From contig NZ_LT608315.1 in assembly GCF_900095825.1 (NCBI RefSeq), positions 1,786,311 through 1,850,310 on the forward strand: a DNA stretch of 64,000 nucleotides, written 5' to 3'. A program made the translations under genes and the position numbers. Source of the DNA: Acidaminococcus massiliensis. Lineage in GTDB: Bacteria; Bacillota; Negativicutes; Acidaminococcales; Acidaminococcaceae. Shown here piece by piece: positions 46,197 to 54,674 of the stretch (positions are counted from its first letter, which is position 1; each line of letters begins with the position of its first letter). The notes beneath the pieces are model-generated. The model had not been told where the DNA came from. It made no database searches and saw only the letters and a program-made list of their open reading frames with translations.

Positions 46197-47831
46197 ATGT
46201 TTCGCAGGATCAACCGTTGGTGCCGGGAAATCTGGGAACGGAACCAGCGTTTCAAGACAGCTTTTCTCGGCAGCTGGGGAATCTTTTTGGTAACCCTGGG
46301 GCTCACCGTCCTGGGAAAGGGAGAACAATGGATGAGATGGACGGCGGCCAGCCAGGGGATCCTGGCTGGGCAGCTGGTGATGCTTTTTTCCGTGCCCTGG
46401 CGGCTGTACAACGAACGGTACGGCCGGACCGGACCCCGGCGGGAAGCGGTCAATTTCCTGCTTTTCCTCCTGCTCTGGCGGAGCCTGGAACAGCTTCCCT
46501 CCTTCAACGACTATCTATTCATGGGTCTTTGCGGAACCGCGGCTCTGTCGGCTGCCCTGACTCTCTTTTTCTGCGATGACCCGGATGGCAGGAAGGGGCT
46601 TTTTCCCGCTTTTCTCCTGGCCCTTGGCAAAAGCCTGCTCCTGGGAGGGCTGGTCCTTATCCTTTTGGGCCTCACCCTGTCCGGGATCAAGATGCTCCTG
46701 TACCCGCTGCTGTCCCTGGAATGGCTGTGGCTGTCCTGTATCCTGTCCTTGGCAGCGGCTTGGCAGGTGCTTTTGGCCCAGATCCCCCGGCAAGACGAAC
46801 CTTTGGCGCTGCCGGGCTGGTACCCTTCTCTCTGCCGGAACCTGCTGCTGCCGGCGGCGGTGTTCCTTTTGGCCATCCTTTATGTCTATCTGGGCAAAAG
46901 CCTGCTGGCAGGAGCCCTGCCGGTGGGCGTCATGAACCCCTATGGATCCTGTGCCCTGGCCTTTTATGCCCTGTTCTACTTTTCCTATCCGGAACAGGAA
47001 CTGCCCTGGGTGCGGAAAGTACTGAAATGGGGAGCGCTCCTGCTGGTCCCTGTGGCGGCGGCCCAGCTTTGGGGCGTCTGGATCCGTCTGGAAGCCTACG
47101 GGCTCACCAGCCTCCGGTATCTGTCCCTTTGCTGCACCTGCGTGGGGCTTAGTGTCCTGATCTGGGGCATCACCAAGCAAAAGCCCCGGAAGCTGTACCT
47201 GCTGTGCGGGATCCTCAGCGGGATCCTGGCCTTTACTCCCCTGAACCTGGTGGATCTGCCCGCCTGGTTCCAGTTCCGGCGCCTGGAAGAAGCCATCACC
47301 CGGAACCACCTGCTCCAAGAGGGGAGTTTGGTCAGTGCCAAAGGGATCCCACCAGAAGACGGGGAAAGGATCCTCAGCAGCTATGTGTACCTGGGCCGTT
47401 CTGCCGGCCGGTGGCGGTATCCTTTGGTGGCGCAGATCAAGGGCTCTCCGTTCCTGGCCACCCTGCCGCTGCCGCCCAAAGAAAAAAGCCGTGCCGGTTC
47501 CCGGTATTTCAACTACCGCCAGGAACTGACGACACTGCCGGTCAGCGGCTATTCCCGGGTGGTGATCCTGAAAGGAGCGGTCATCCAACAGAACCGCCTG
47601 CATGTTTCCGGAAAAGGGAATACTGGGTACGATCTGCCCATAGACCCTGGGTACCTGCAGATGCTGCGGGAAAAATATCCCTCCGGGGGACAGATCGAGG
47701 AAAAAGACCTCCAGTACCAGCCGGAAGAAGGGAAGCTGCTGCTCTTTACCCAGCTGCTGGGGACCGGTGACGGTTATGACCAGAAGGGGAAGAGCACCGT
47801 CAGCGTCCATGGCTACCTGCTGGAGCGCTGA
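46197..47831 (+). CDS. DUF4153 multi-pass membrane protein
   Basis: 544-residue protein with about ten to twelve hydrophobic segments in the first 370 residues, then a soluble C-terminal part of about 170 residues. The segment LYVYLGKSLLAGALPVGVMN followed by GLTSLRYLSL and AFTPLNLVD matches the DUF4153 pattern. Function of the family is not established. GAGGAGGAA lies about 6 bases before ATG 46197; an in-frame ATG at 46152 has no site. Closely follows the DUF3298 gene (52 bases) and may be co-transcribed. Confidence 0.72.
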   Translation: MFRRINRWCREIWERNQRFKTAFLGSWGIFLVTLGLTVLGKGEQWMRWTAASQGILAGQLVMLFSVPWRLYNERYGRTGPRREAVNFLLFLLLWRSLEQLPSFNDYLFMGLCGTAALSAALTLFFCDDPDGRKGLFPAFLLALGKSLLLGGLVLILLGLTLSGIKMLLYPLLSLEWLWLSCILSLAAAWQVLLAQIPRQDEPLALPGWYPSLCRNLLLPAAVFLLAILYVYLGKSLLAGALPVGVMNPYGSCALAFYALFYFSYPEQELPWVRKVLKWGALLLVPVAAAQLWGVWIRLEAYGLTSLRYLSLCCTCVGLSVLIWGITKQKPRKLYLLCGILSGILAFTPLNLVDLPAWFQFRRLEEAITRNHLLQEGSLVSAKGIPPEDGERILSSYVYLGRSAGRWRYPLVAQIKGSPFLATLPLPPKEKSRAGSRYFNYRQELTTLPVSGYSRVVILKGAVIQQNRLHVSGKGNTGYDLPIDPGYLQMLREKYPSGGQIEEKDLQYQPEEGKLLLFTQLLGTGDGYDQKGKSTVSVHGYLLER

Positions 47832-47862
47832 AATCTCAAATCGAAGGAAGGGAATGCCGCCT

Positions 47863-48783
47863 ATGACCAAACGCCAAGAAGCCATCCTCTGCATGCTGGT
47901 GGCTGCCTTGTTCTTTTGCCTGACGGAAATCTGTATGAAGAAGATCAATGGGGATCTGAACGGGATCCAGGCCAATGCCACCCGCTATCTCCTGGCCGGC
48001 CTCTGCCTCCTGCCCTGGAGCCGGAAGCAGCTGGCCGCCCGCCATACCCGGATCACTTGGGCCCAGCAGAAATTCTGTTTCCTCCTGGGATTCGTAGGCA
48101 TCACCATCGTAGGGCCGCTGTACCAGATGGCCTCGGTGGTCCTGGGGGCCAGCCATACGGCGGTGATCTTTTCCAGCACGCCGCTTTTCATCACGGTGCT
48201 GGCCGCGCTCCTTTTGGGGACGCCCATCACCCGGCGGGAGATCCTTGCCCTGGCCCTCCAGGTGCTGGCCATCGGGGTGCTGGTGGATCCCTTCCACATG
48301 ACCATGGATCCCCTGGGGCTCCTGGCCCTTTTGATCTGCGTCCTGGGGTACAGCCTCTATGCCGTGGGAGGCAAGAAACTGATGCCGGCCCTGGGCAGTG
48401 TGACGGTGACCGCTTGGACCTTCTTCTGGAGCGGGCTCCAGCTGACGGCCCTCGCTCTTTTCTCCCATGTGCCGGCTGCAGCCCAGTTCCTGACGGCTCA
48501 TGGGCTGGCACGGTATGCCCGGATCTCCCTTTTGACCGGGTATACCTGGGCCAATCTGCCCTGGGTACTGGTGCTGTACCTGGGGGTCACCCTCACCGCC
48601 GTCCTCTGCTGGTTCCACGCCATGGAATACGGCTCCATCACCCTGGGGAGCCTGACCTATTTCATCAAACCGGCCCTGAGCCCGGTGTTTGCCTGGCTGC
48701 TGCTGGGAGAGGCCATCACCCTTTCCATGGCAGCGGGTATGGCACTGATGTTGCTGGGCGCTGGGATTGCCCTGAAAAAATAG
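47863..48783 (+). CDS. DMT family (EamA) transporter
   Basis: Drug/metabolite transporter of 306 residues with ten predicted membrane helices in two EamA repeats. Typical stretches are GIQANATRYLLAGLCLLPW in the first repeat and YGSITLGSLTYFIKPALSPVFAWLLLGEAITL at the end of the second, seen in part as LGSLTYFIKPALSP. The exported compound is unknown; amino acids or metabolites are usual. Start 47863 has AAGGAAGGGA about 9 bases upstream; ATG 47854 lies too near that site. Confidence 0.87.
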   Translation: MTKRQEAILCMLVAALFFCLTEICMKKINGDLNGIQANATRYLLAGLCLLPWSRKQLAARHTRITWAQQKFCFLLGFVGITIVGPLYQMASVVLGASHTAVIFSSTPLFITVLAALLLGTPITRREILALALQVLAIGVLVDPFHMTMDPLGLLALLICVLGYSLYAVGGKKLMPALGSVTVTAWTFFWSGLQLTALALFSHVPAAAQFLTAHGLARYARISLLTGYTWANLPWVLVLYLGVTLTAVLCWFHAMEYGSITLGSLTYFIKPALSPVFAWLLLGEAITLSMAAGMALMLLGAGIALKK

Positions 48784-48828
48784 GATTCGCTTGAAAATAT
48801 CATGCTTTGAGAAAGGAAATGGACTGTT

Positions 48829-50139
48829 ATGAAAGAAATCGACGATGCGCTTTTGCAGGAATTCCGTTCTGCCTATGAAAAAGACCGGGAAGCCCAGACC
48901 CTGAACAGCGCCCTGGCCAAGACCGATCTGGCCGACTTGGCCTTCGTGCCCATGAAAGCGGCCCTCCACCAGGGACCTTTTGCGGTGGAAGTGAAGACCC
49001 GGGGCATCACCGCCCAGCAGAAATCCGGCCGGTGCTGGCTTTTTGCGGCTCTCAACATCCTCCGGGAAATCGTGGCGGAAAAATGCGGACTGGAACAGTT
49101 CCAGTTGTCCCAGAACCACCTCAGCTTCTATGACAAGCTGGAAAAAGCCAACAACTTTTTGGAAATGGTGATCCAGCAGGCCGGGGAACCGGTGAAGGGC
49201 CAGAGCATGCAGTACGTGCTCCGGGGCATGGTGGACGGGGGCTACTGGAGCGAAGCCGCCCATCTGGTGGAAAAATACGGGGTGATGCCCCAAACGGCCT
49301 GGCCGGAATCTTACCAATCGGAACATACGGACCGTTTCCTGGCTGCCATGAACCGGCTGCTGCGGAAGGATGCCCTGGAACTGCGGGAACTGGTCCAGGC
49401 CGGGGAAGATCCCTATCCCCGGAAAAAGGAAATGCTGGCCGAAGTCTATAAAGCGGAGTGCATCGCCTTCGGGGCCCCTGTGGAGACCTTCGATTTCGCC
49501 TGGCGGGACAAGGAGAAGCAGTACCACTGCGACAGGAACCTGACGCCCAAGGAGTTCTATGAGAAATATGTGGGGCTGGCCCTGGAGGAGTATCTGCCGG
49601 TGATCAACGAACCGACGCCGGACAAGGAACTGGATACCCCCATCGTGTTCCATGCTGTGGAAAATATGGTGGGCCGGGATATGGCCGCTCTGAACCTGTC
49701 CCAGGAAGCTCTGGAAGACCTGTGCATCCGCCAGCTCCAGGCCGGAGAGCCGGTGTGGTTCGCCTGCGATGCCGGGGCCTACGGGGCCCGGAAGGAAGGC
49801 ATCTGGGATCCGGACAGCGTCCAAGTGGAAAGACTCCTGGGCGGGTTCTCCCTGGAGATGCCCAAAGGGAAACGGCTGGAATACGGAGCCAGTTCCGCCA
49901 CCCATGCCATGCTCCTTACCGGAGTGGATTTCGATGGCAATGGCCGGCCCACCCGGTGGAAAATCGAGAACTCCTGGGGCAAGGAGGTAGGGAAGGACGG
50001 GTATTTCGTCTGCTCGGAAAAATACTTCCGGGAATTCGTCTATGAAGCGGTGATCCGCCGGAGCCACTTCACGCCGGAACAGCGGACCATGCTCCAGAAA
50101 GAACCCATCCGGATCAATCCCTGGGACGAAGATGTGTAA
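48829..50139 (+). CDS. pepC: C1-family aminopeptidase (PepC/bleomycin hydrolase)
   Basis: Cytoplasmic cysteine aminopeptidase, 436 residues, family length. The papain-like triad is visible: Cys69 in QKSGRCWLFAALN, His359 in SSATHAMLLTGV and Asn381 in KIENSWGKEVG. The family forms a hexameric barrel with the C-terminus in the active site. Such peptidases supply amino acids to an amino-acid fermenter. AAAGGAAATGG precedes the ATG. The stop lies 8 bases inside the next gene. Confidence 0.93.
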   Translation: MKEIDDALLQEFRSAYEKDREAQTLNSALAKTDLADLAFVPMKAALHQGPFAVEVKTRGITAQQKSGRCWLFAALNILREIVAEKCGLEQFQLSQNHLSFYDKLEKANNFLEMVIQQAGEPVKGQSMQYVLRGMVDGGYWSEAAHLVEKYGVMPQTAWPESYQSEHTDRFLAAMNRLLRKDALELRELVQAGEDPYPRKKEMLAEVYKAECIAFGAPVETFDFAWRDKEKQYHCDRNLTPKEFYEKYVGLALEEYLPVINEPTPDKELDTPIVFHAVENMVGRDMAALNLSQEALEDLCIRQLQAGEPVWFACDAGAYGARKEGIWDPDSVQVERLLGGFSLEMPKGKRLEYGASSATHAMLLTGVDFDGNGRPTRWKIENSWGKEVGKDGYFVCSEKYFREFVYEAVIRRSHFTPEQRTMLQKEPIRINPWDEDV

Positions 50140-50707
50140 GGCTTTCCCCGCGTTCTGCATCACCAACCGCCGGCTGTGCCGGATCCCCTTCCTGGACCAG
50201 CTGGACCGGATCCTGGCCAAACGCCCGGCAGGGGTGATCCTGCGGGAAAAAGACCTGTCCCTGGAAGCCTATCTGGCCATGGGCCGGGAAGTCCTGGCCC
50301 GCTGCCGGGCGGCCGGGGTCCCCTGCTGGTTCCACAGTTTCCCGGAAGCGGCCTGCCGGCTCCAGCCGGACGGGCTCCAGCTGCCCATGGCTGCACTGCG
50401 GGACCTGACGCCGGAAGAGCGCCGGAAGTTCCAAGGGAAACTGGGAGCATCCTGCCACAGCCTGGCAGAAGTCCAGGAAGCGGCCCGGCTGGGGGCATCC
50501 TGCTGCACCTTCAGCCATATCTATCCCACCCAGTGCAAGCCGGGCCTGCCGCCCCGGGGCTTGGAGCGGCTCCGGGAAGTCTGTGCCCACAGCCCCCTCC
50601 CGGTCTATGCCCTGGGGGGAGTGACCCCGGAACGTTTCCCAGAACTCCAAGCAGCCGGGGCAGCCGGAGCCGTGATGATGGGGTGGTGGATCCGGGAAAC
50701 TGCATGA
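50132..50707 (+). CDS. thiamine phosphate synthase/TenI-like TIM-barrel protein
   Basis: 191-residue protein of the ThiE/TenI superfamily. The N-terminal FCITNRRL, the central LGASCHSLAEVQEAARLGA, SHIYPTQCKPGLPPRGL and the phosphate-binding ALGGVTPERFPELQAAGAAG follow the family order. The pyrimidine-binding residues of true ThiE are not clearly kept, so a TenI-type thiazole tautomerase or a divergent ThiE are both possible. It starts 8 bases before the pepC stop with little ribosome binding site, suggesting coupling. Thiamine salvage genes lie 7 kb away. Confidence 0.7.
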   Translation: MCKAFPAFCITNRRLCRIPFLDQLDRILAKRPAGVILREKDLSLEAYLAMGREVLARCRAAGVPCWFHSFPEAACRLQPDGLQLPMAALRDLTPEERRKFQGKLGASCHSLAEVQEAARLGASCCTFSHIYPTQCKPGLPPRGLERLREVCAHSPLPVYALGGVTPERFPELQAAGAAGAVMMGWWIRETA

Positions 50708-50745
50708 AGGCCGGCCCAGGGGTGTTCTGAGGAAGGAGATCGATG

Positions 50746-51015
50746 ATGGGCTTTTTTTCCAAGAAAATCACCGTTTACAAAGAAAAAGGCTGCAAAGAAG
50801 ACTGGCAAAAAGCCAAGGCAAGGCTGAAGGAAGCAGGGATCCCCTTTGCCTCCACGTCTCTGCCCAGTGAGGCACCTGCCTGCGGCTGCGGAGCCAAGCT
50901 GGATATCCGGGATTTCGGGCCCCGGGGAAAGATCGACCGGGACCTGTATTACATCGACGTGGAAGAAAAATATGCAGCACGGGCCCGTGCCATCCTGGAA
51001 GATAAAGAACGGTGA
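50746..51015 (+). CDS. small hypothetical protein with cysteine pair
   Basis: 89 residues, not recognised. It starts MGFFSKKITVYKEKG, has a helical segment (DWQKAKARLKEAGIPF), a short CGCGAK motif in the middle, and ends in a charged helix. Length and the early VYKEKG-helix-strand pattern vaguely recall small signal-transducing or DUF2007-like proteins, but no assignment is justified. AAGGAG is 7 bases before ATG 50746; ATG 50743 is also possible. Confidence 0.7.
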   Translation: MGFFSKKITVYKEKGCKEDWQKAKARLKEAGIPFASTSLPSEAPACGCGAKLDIRDFGPRGKIDRDLYYIDVEEKYAARARAILEDKER

Positions 51016-51083
51016 CAGGCCCTTGACTTGTCCCGGGGGATTTTATAATATGAAGAGATGAAAAAATGTGAAGGAGTGGGCCT

Positions 51084-51560
51084 ATGAAAAAACAACTGCT
51101 GGCCTTGGCTTTTTCCTGCCTGACACTGTGGGGCACCGGAGAAGCGCTGGCTGCCAAACCCACCGAATGGAGCCTTCTGGGAGAAAACACTTCCGGCTCC
51201 TATTATACGGACCTGGCCTCGTTCCGGCGGGATTCCCGGGATCAGTCCCTGACCCAGGCTTCTGCCCGGGCGGTACTGAAGAACCCTTCTTTCATCCGCC
51301 TGCTGGACCATCTGTATGAAAAAGAACTGAAAGAGGCCGATTCGGCCAAAGAATGCCTCATGACGGTAGAAATCAATGAAAAAGACCATACCTACCGGAT
51401 CAACCAGATCCAGGTGCTGACCCGGAAAGGGAAGAGCCTGGAAAAGAAAAAGATCAAAGAAGAATTCGGCCCCATCCCTCCCAAGACCTTCGTGGCCGTC
51501 CTGGAAAAAGAGATCCAGGCCTGGGGTATGGAGCAAACAAAGGAGCCTGTCCAGAAATGA
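51084..51560 (+). CDS. hypothetical secreted protein
   Basis: 158 residues. Residues 1-24 are a clear signal peptide ending ALAAK (cleavage probably after ALA). The mature protein begins TEWSLLGENTSGSYYTDLAS, the kind of opening seen in small exported proteins that carry a surface-stress or DUF-type fold; I do not recognise a family. GAAGGAG precedes the ATG. TTGACT (51023) and TATAAT (51044-51049) give a possible promoter with a short 15-base spacer. The stop overlaps the dut start by ATGA. Confidence 0.75.
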   Translation: MKKQLLALAFSCLTLWGTGEALAAKPTEWSLLGENTSGSYYTDLASFRRDSRDQSLTQASARAVLKNPSFIRLLDHLYEKELKEADSAKECLMTVEINEKDHTYRINQIQVLTRKGKSLEKKKIKEEFGPIPPKTFVAVLEKEIQAWGMEQTKEPVQK

Positions 51561-52009
51561 AAATCCGCGGTTTTGAAAAAATCTCTTCCTATAAAAATAT
51601 GGACTTCCCCCTGCCCAGCCGGCAGACGGCCCGGAGCGCCGGGTACGATATCTACCTGCCGGAAACGGTGACCCTTCCGGCCCATACCCAGAAAATGGTC
51701 CCCACCGGGGTGAAAGCCTATATGCAGGACAATGAATACCTGGGCATCCACATCCGCTCCAGCATGGCTGTGAAGCGCCATCTGCGCCTGGTGAACAACG
51801 AGGGCATCGTGGATGCAGATTACTACAACAATCCCGACAATGAAGGCCATCTGCTGCTGGCCCTGGCCAACGACGGGGATGTACCTGTGACCCTGGAAAA
51901 GGGAGAACGGGTGGCCCAAGGGATCTTTTATACCTACCTATTGGCTGACGATGACGCCAAAGCTCCCAAACAGGAACGGAGCGGCGGCTTCGGCAGCACC
52001 ACGAAATGA
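51557..52009 (+). CDS. dut: dUTP diphosphatase
   Basis: Hydrolyses dUTP to dUMP, preventing uracil incorporation and feeding thymidylate synthesis; trimeric, 150 residues. The five dUTPase motifs can be followed: SAGYDIYLPE, HIRSSMAVK, NNEGIVDADYYNNPDNEG, KGERVAQGIF and RSGGFGSTTK. Motif 3 carries DADYY where classical trimeric enzymes have a similar GxIDxxY. Coupled by a 4-base overlap to an unrelated secreted-protein gene. Confidence 0.9.
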   Translation: MKIRGFEKISSYKNMDFPLPSRQTARSAGYDIYLPETVTLPAHTQKMVPTGVKAYMQDNEYLGIHIRSSMAVKRHLRLVNNEGIVDADYYNNPDNEGHLLLALANDGDVPVTLEKGERVAQGIFYTYLLADDDAKAPKQERSGGFGSTTK

Positions 52010-52017
52010 GGCAGACC

Positions 52018-52458
52018 ATGGAAAATAAATGGAAGAAAATGATCAGCGCCGTGGACACAATGGGAGACTGGGGCGGCTATCAGCTCTATGAATGGTTCAA
52101 ATTGTTCCCGGAACAACGGGAAACGGCCCTGCGGGAATACATCTATCTGAAGGCCCATCTAGTCCGGGGCTGTATGGCGGCACTCCAGAAGCAGCTGACC
52201 CCGGAAGAATGGAACGCTTTCTACCTGGCCTTGGGCCGCCAGATGGAAAGCACTCCGGATTACAGCTACGGCGCCACCTACGAAGGATTGGTGGAGGCCC
52301 TCCACAGCTATGAAGGCCAATCTCTGGCCCAGCAGAAAGCCATCTTTGCCAAGCGGAGCACCATCGACAGCACGGTGTATTCCCAGCAGTTTGTAAAAGA
52401 TTTAACAAATTTCTTCAGCCGGACACAGGCAGAACTCCGGAAAAACCTCCGGGACTGA
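52018..52458 (+). CDS. hypothetical helical protein
   Basis: 146 residues, not recognised; mostly predicted helix, no signal peptide or membrane segment. It contains many aromatic residues (WGGYQLYEWFKLFPEQ). Start 52018 has GAGG 6 bases upstream; ATG 52006 overlaps the dut stop but lacks a site. Located just before the lysine riboswitch promoter, without an obvious terminator. Confidence 0.65.
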   Translation: MENKWKKMISAVDTMGDWGGYQLYEWFKLFPEQRETALREYIYLKAHLVRGCMAALQKQLTPEEWNAFYLALGRQMESTPDYSYGATYEGLVEALHSYEGQSLAQQKAIFAKRSTIDSTVYSQQFVKDLTNFFSRTQAELRKNLRD

Positions 52459-52487
52459 AAGAAATTGCCAAAGTGGCGGAATAAAGG

Positions 52488-52516
52488 TTGACAAGATAGG
52501 CAGAAACTCCTATACT
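52488..52516 (+). promoter_or_regulatory. promoter of the dapB-asd-lysC-dapA operon
   Basis: TTGACA (52488-52493), 17 bases, TATACT (52511-52516). Close to consensus; transcription should start near 52523 and run into the lysine riboswitch. Confidence 0.85.
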
Positions 52517-52534
52517 GTAACCATAATTGAACAA

Positions 52535-52776
52535 AAAGATAGAGGCGCGGAAAACATCAGTAATTCCCAGAGGGACACCGAAGAAGGGAACGAAAGGGGA
52601 ACCGCCGAAGCAGAGCTGCGGGTGCGCGCTTATGCTGGGATGCAGGTGAAGAACCTGCAGACTGTCGCCTTTGGGTGGAGAGCTATCAATGGGAACGGAA
52701 CCAAGTCCCCTGCGGGAGCAGGAGCGGCTTCTTTTCTTGCAGGTCATTGGGCTCACCTCGATGACCTGCTTTTTTG
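52535..52776 (+). promoter_or_regulatory. lysine riboswitch (L-box) with terminator
   Basis: L-box landmarks appear in order: AGATAGAGGCGCG (52538), ATCAGTAATTCCCAGAGGG, GGGAACGAAAGGGGAA and CCGCCGAAGC, then a GCTGG/CCTGCAG arm and the closing CTGTCGCC. A strong terminator follows: GCAGGTCAT (52739-52747) / ATGACCTGC (52761-52769) and six T. Lysine binding is expected to favour this terminator and switch off the lysine/diaminopimelate operon behind it. Confidence 0.93.
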
Positions 52777-52810
52777 TCTCCCAAAGGAATTCAAAGGAGA
52801 GATGCAGAAA

Positions 52811-53584
52811 ATGATCAGAGTAATGGTAAACGGTGCCTTGGGCAGAATGGGGCATACGGTGGTGCAGACGGTCCTGCAGCAGAAAGATATGGAACTGGTG
52901 GGCGCCGTGGATGTGTTCGGCAAAGACAAGACCGTGGAGGGCTGCCCGGTGGATACGGACCTGGCCCAGGCCCTGGAAACCCGGAAACCCGATGTGGTGG
53001 TGGATTTCACCCGGCCGGACGTGGTCATGGGGAACCTGCGGACCGTCCTGAATGCCGGTGTCAATGCGGTAGTAGGGACCACCGGGTTCACCAAAGAGAA
53101 CCTGGAAGAACTGAAGGGCCTGGCAGAAAAGAACGGCGTGGGCATCCTGGTGTGCCCCAACTTCTCCATGGGGGCCGTCCTGATGATGAAGATTGCTGCA
53201 GAAGTGGCCAAATACTTCCCCCAGGTGGAAATCATCGAAATGCATCATGACAAGAAGTTGGATGCTCCCAGCGGCACAGCCATCCTCACCGCCCAGAAAC
53301 TGGCGGAAGTCCGGGGCGGCTTCGTCCAGCAGGGGAACCCGGATGAAGAAGAGAAACTGCCCCATGCCAGAGGCAGCGAATATGAAGGGATGCGGATCCA
53401 TAGCGTGCGGCTGCCCGGGTTCGTGGCTAGCCAGGAAATCATCTTCGGCAGCATGGGCGAGACCCTTACCGTGCGCAACGACCCGGTGAGCCGAGAATGC
53501 TACATGCCCGGGGTGATGCTGGGCTGCCGGACCATGGTGAACCGCAAAGGCCTGGTGTACGGGCTGGATCAGATTTTGGACTAA
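52811..53584 (+). CDS. dapB: 4-hydroxy-tetrahydrodipicolinate reductase DapB
   Basis: NAD(P)H-dependent second committed step of lysine and diaminopimelate synthesis, 257 residues. The nucleotide-binding GALGRMG is at the N-terminus, VVGTTGF near residue 90, and the substrate motif HHDKKLDAPSGTA near 150. Start 52811 has AGGAG 11 bases upstream; ATG 52802 is in frame but only 2 bases from the site. First gene after the lysine riboswitch. Confidence 0.95.
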   Translation: MIRVMVNGALGRMGHTVVQTVLQQKDMELVGAVDVFGKDKTVEGCPVDTDLAQALETRKPDVVVDFTRPDVVMGNLRTVLNAGVNAVVGTTGFTKENLEELKGLAEKNGVGILVCPNFSMGAVLMMKIAAEVAKYFPQVEIIEMHHDKKLDAPSGTAILTAQKLAEVRGGFVQQGNPDEEEKLPHARGSEYEGMRIHSVRLPGFVASQEIIFGSMGETLTVRNDPVSRECYMPGVMLGCRTMVNRKGLVYGLDQILD

Positions 53585-53604
53585 GGACAAAGGAGACGAA
53601 TACC

Positions 53605-54636
53605 ATGAAAGAATACAATTTGGCCATCCTGGGTGCTACGGGCGCCGTTGGACAGGAATTCATCAATCTGCTGAACGAACGGGATTTCCCCTTCAAGAAC
53701 CTGAAACTGCTGGCATCTGCCCGCAGCGCCGGCAAGGAACTCACCGTCCGGGGCAAGACTTATAAAGTGGAAGAAGCCAAGGCCGATTCCTTCAATGGAG
53801 TGGATGTGGCCCTGTTCGCCGGCGGCAGCATCTCCAAGACCTTTGCTCCCATCGCTGTCAAGGCCGGGGCCGTGGTCATCGACAACTCCAGCACCTACCG
53901 GATGGACCCGGATGTGCCCCTGATCGTCCCGGAAGTGAATCCCCAGGACATCACCAAACATCATGGGATCATCGCCAACCCCAACTGCTCCACCATCATC
54001 ATGGTGATGGCCCTGAAACCCATCTATGACCTGGCCCGGATCAAACGGATCATCGTCTCCACCTACCAGGCTGCTTCCGGTGCCGGCAAGGACGGCCTGG
54101 ACGAACTGGAAAACCAGATCAAACAGGCAGCCCGGGGCGAAGAAATGACCGCCAAGATCTTCCCCAGCGCCAGCGCCCAAAAACATTTCCCTCTGGCCCT
54201 GAACCTGGTGCCCCAGATCGATATTTTCCTGGACAACCTGTACACCAAGGAAGAAATGAAGATGGTCAACGAGACCAAGAAAATCTTCTCCGATCCGGAA
54301 CTGCGGGTCACCGCGACCACCGTCCGGGTCCCTGTCTACCGGAGCCACAGTGAATCCGTCAACGTGGAACTGGAACATGATGTGGAATTGGAAGACATCC
54401 GCAAGGCCCTGGCCAACTTCCCGGGCGTTGTGCTCCAAGATGATCCCTCCCAGCAGATCTATCCCATGCCCCTCTACACCTCCGGAAAGAACGATGTGTA
54501 TGTGGGCCGTCTGAGAAGGGATGAATCCGCCGCCAACAGCTTCAACTTCTGGTGCGTAGGAGACCAGATCCGCAAAGGGGCCGCTCTCAACACCCTGCAG
54601 ATCGCAGAAACCATGGTGAAGAACGGCTGGCTGTAA
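53605..54636 (+). CDS. asd: aspartate-semialdehyde dehydrogenase
   Basis: Reduces aspartyl phosphate to aspartate semialdehyde, 343 residues. NADP-binding GATGAVGQEF is at the N-terminus, the catalytic cysteine is Cys128 in IIANPNCSTII, and STYQAASGAGKDG follows. AAAGGAGACG precedes the ATG. Second gene of the lysine operon, 20 bases after dapB. Confidence 0.95.
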   Translation: MKEYNLAILGATGAVGQEFINLLNERDFPFKNLKLLASARSAGKELTVRGKTYKVEEAKADSFNGVDVALFAGGSISKTFAPIAVKAGAVVIDNSSTYRMDPDVPLIVPEVNPQDITKHHGIIANPNCSTIIMVMALKPIYDLARIKRIIVSTYQAASGAGKDGLDELENQIKQAARGEEMTAKIFPSASAQKHFPLALNLVPQIDIFLDNLYTKEEMKMVNETKKIFSDPELRVTATTVRVPVYRSHSESVNVELEHDVELEDIRKALANFPGVVLQDDPSQQIYPMPLYTSGKNDVYVGRLRRDESAANSFNFWCVGDQIRKGAALNTLQIAETMVKNGWL

Positions 54637-54674
54637 GAGAAAAGAAGAGAATTTGAGGGGAGCCTGAGTGTAAA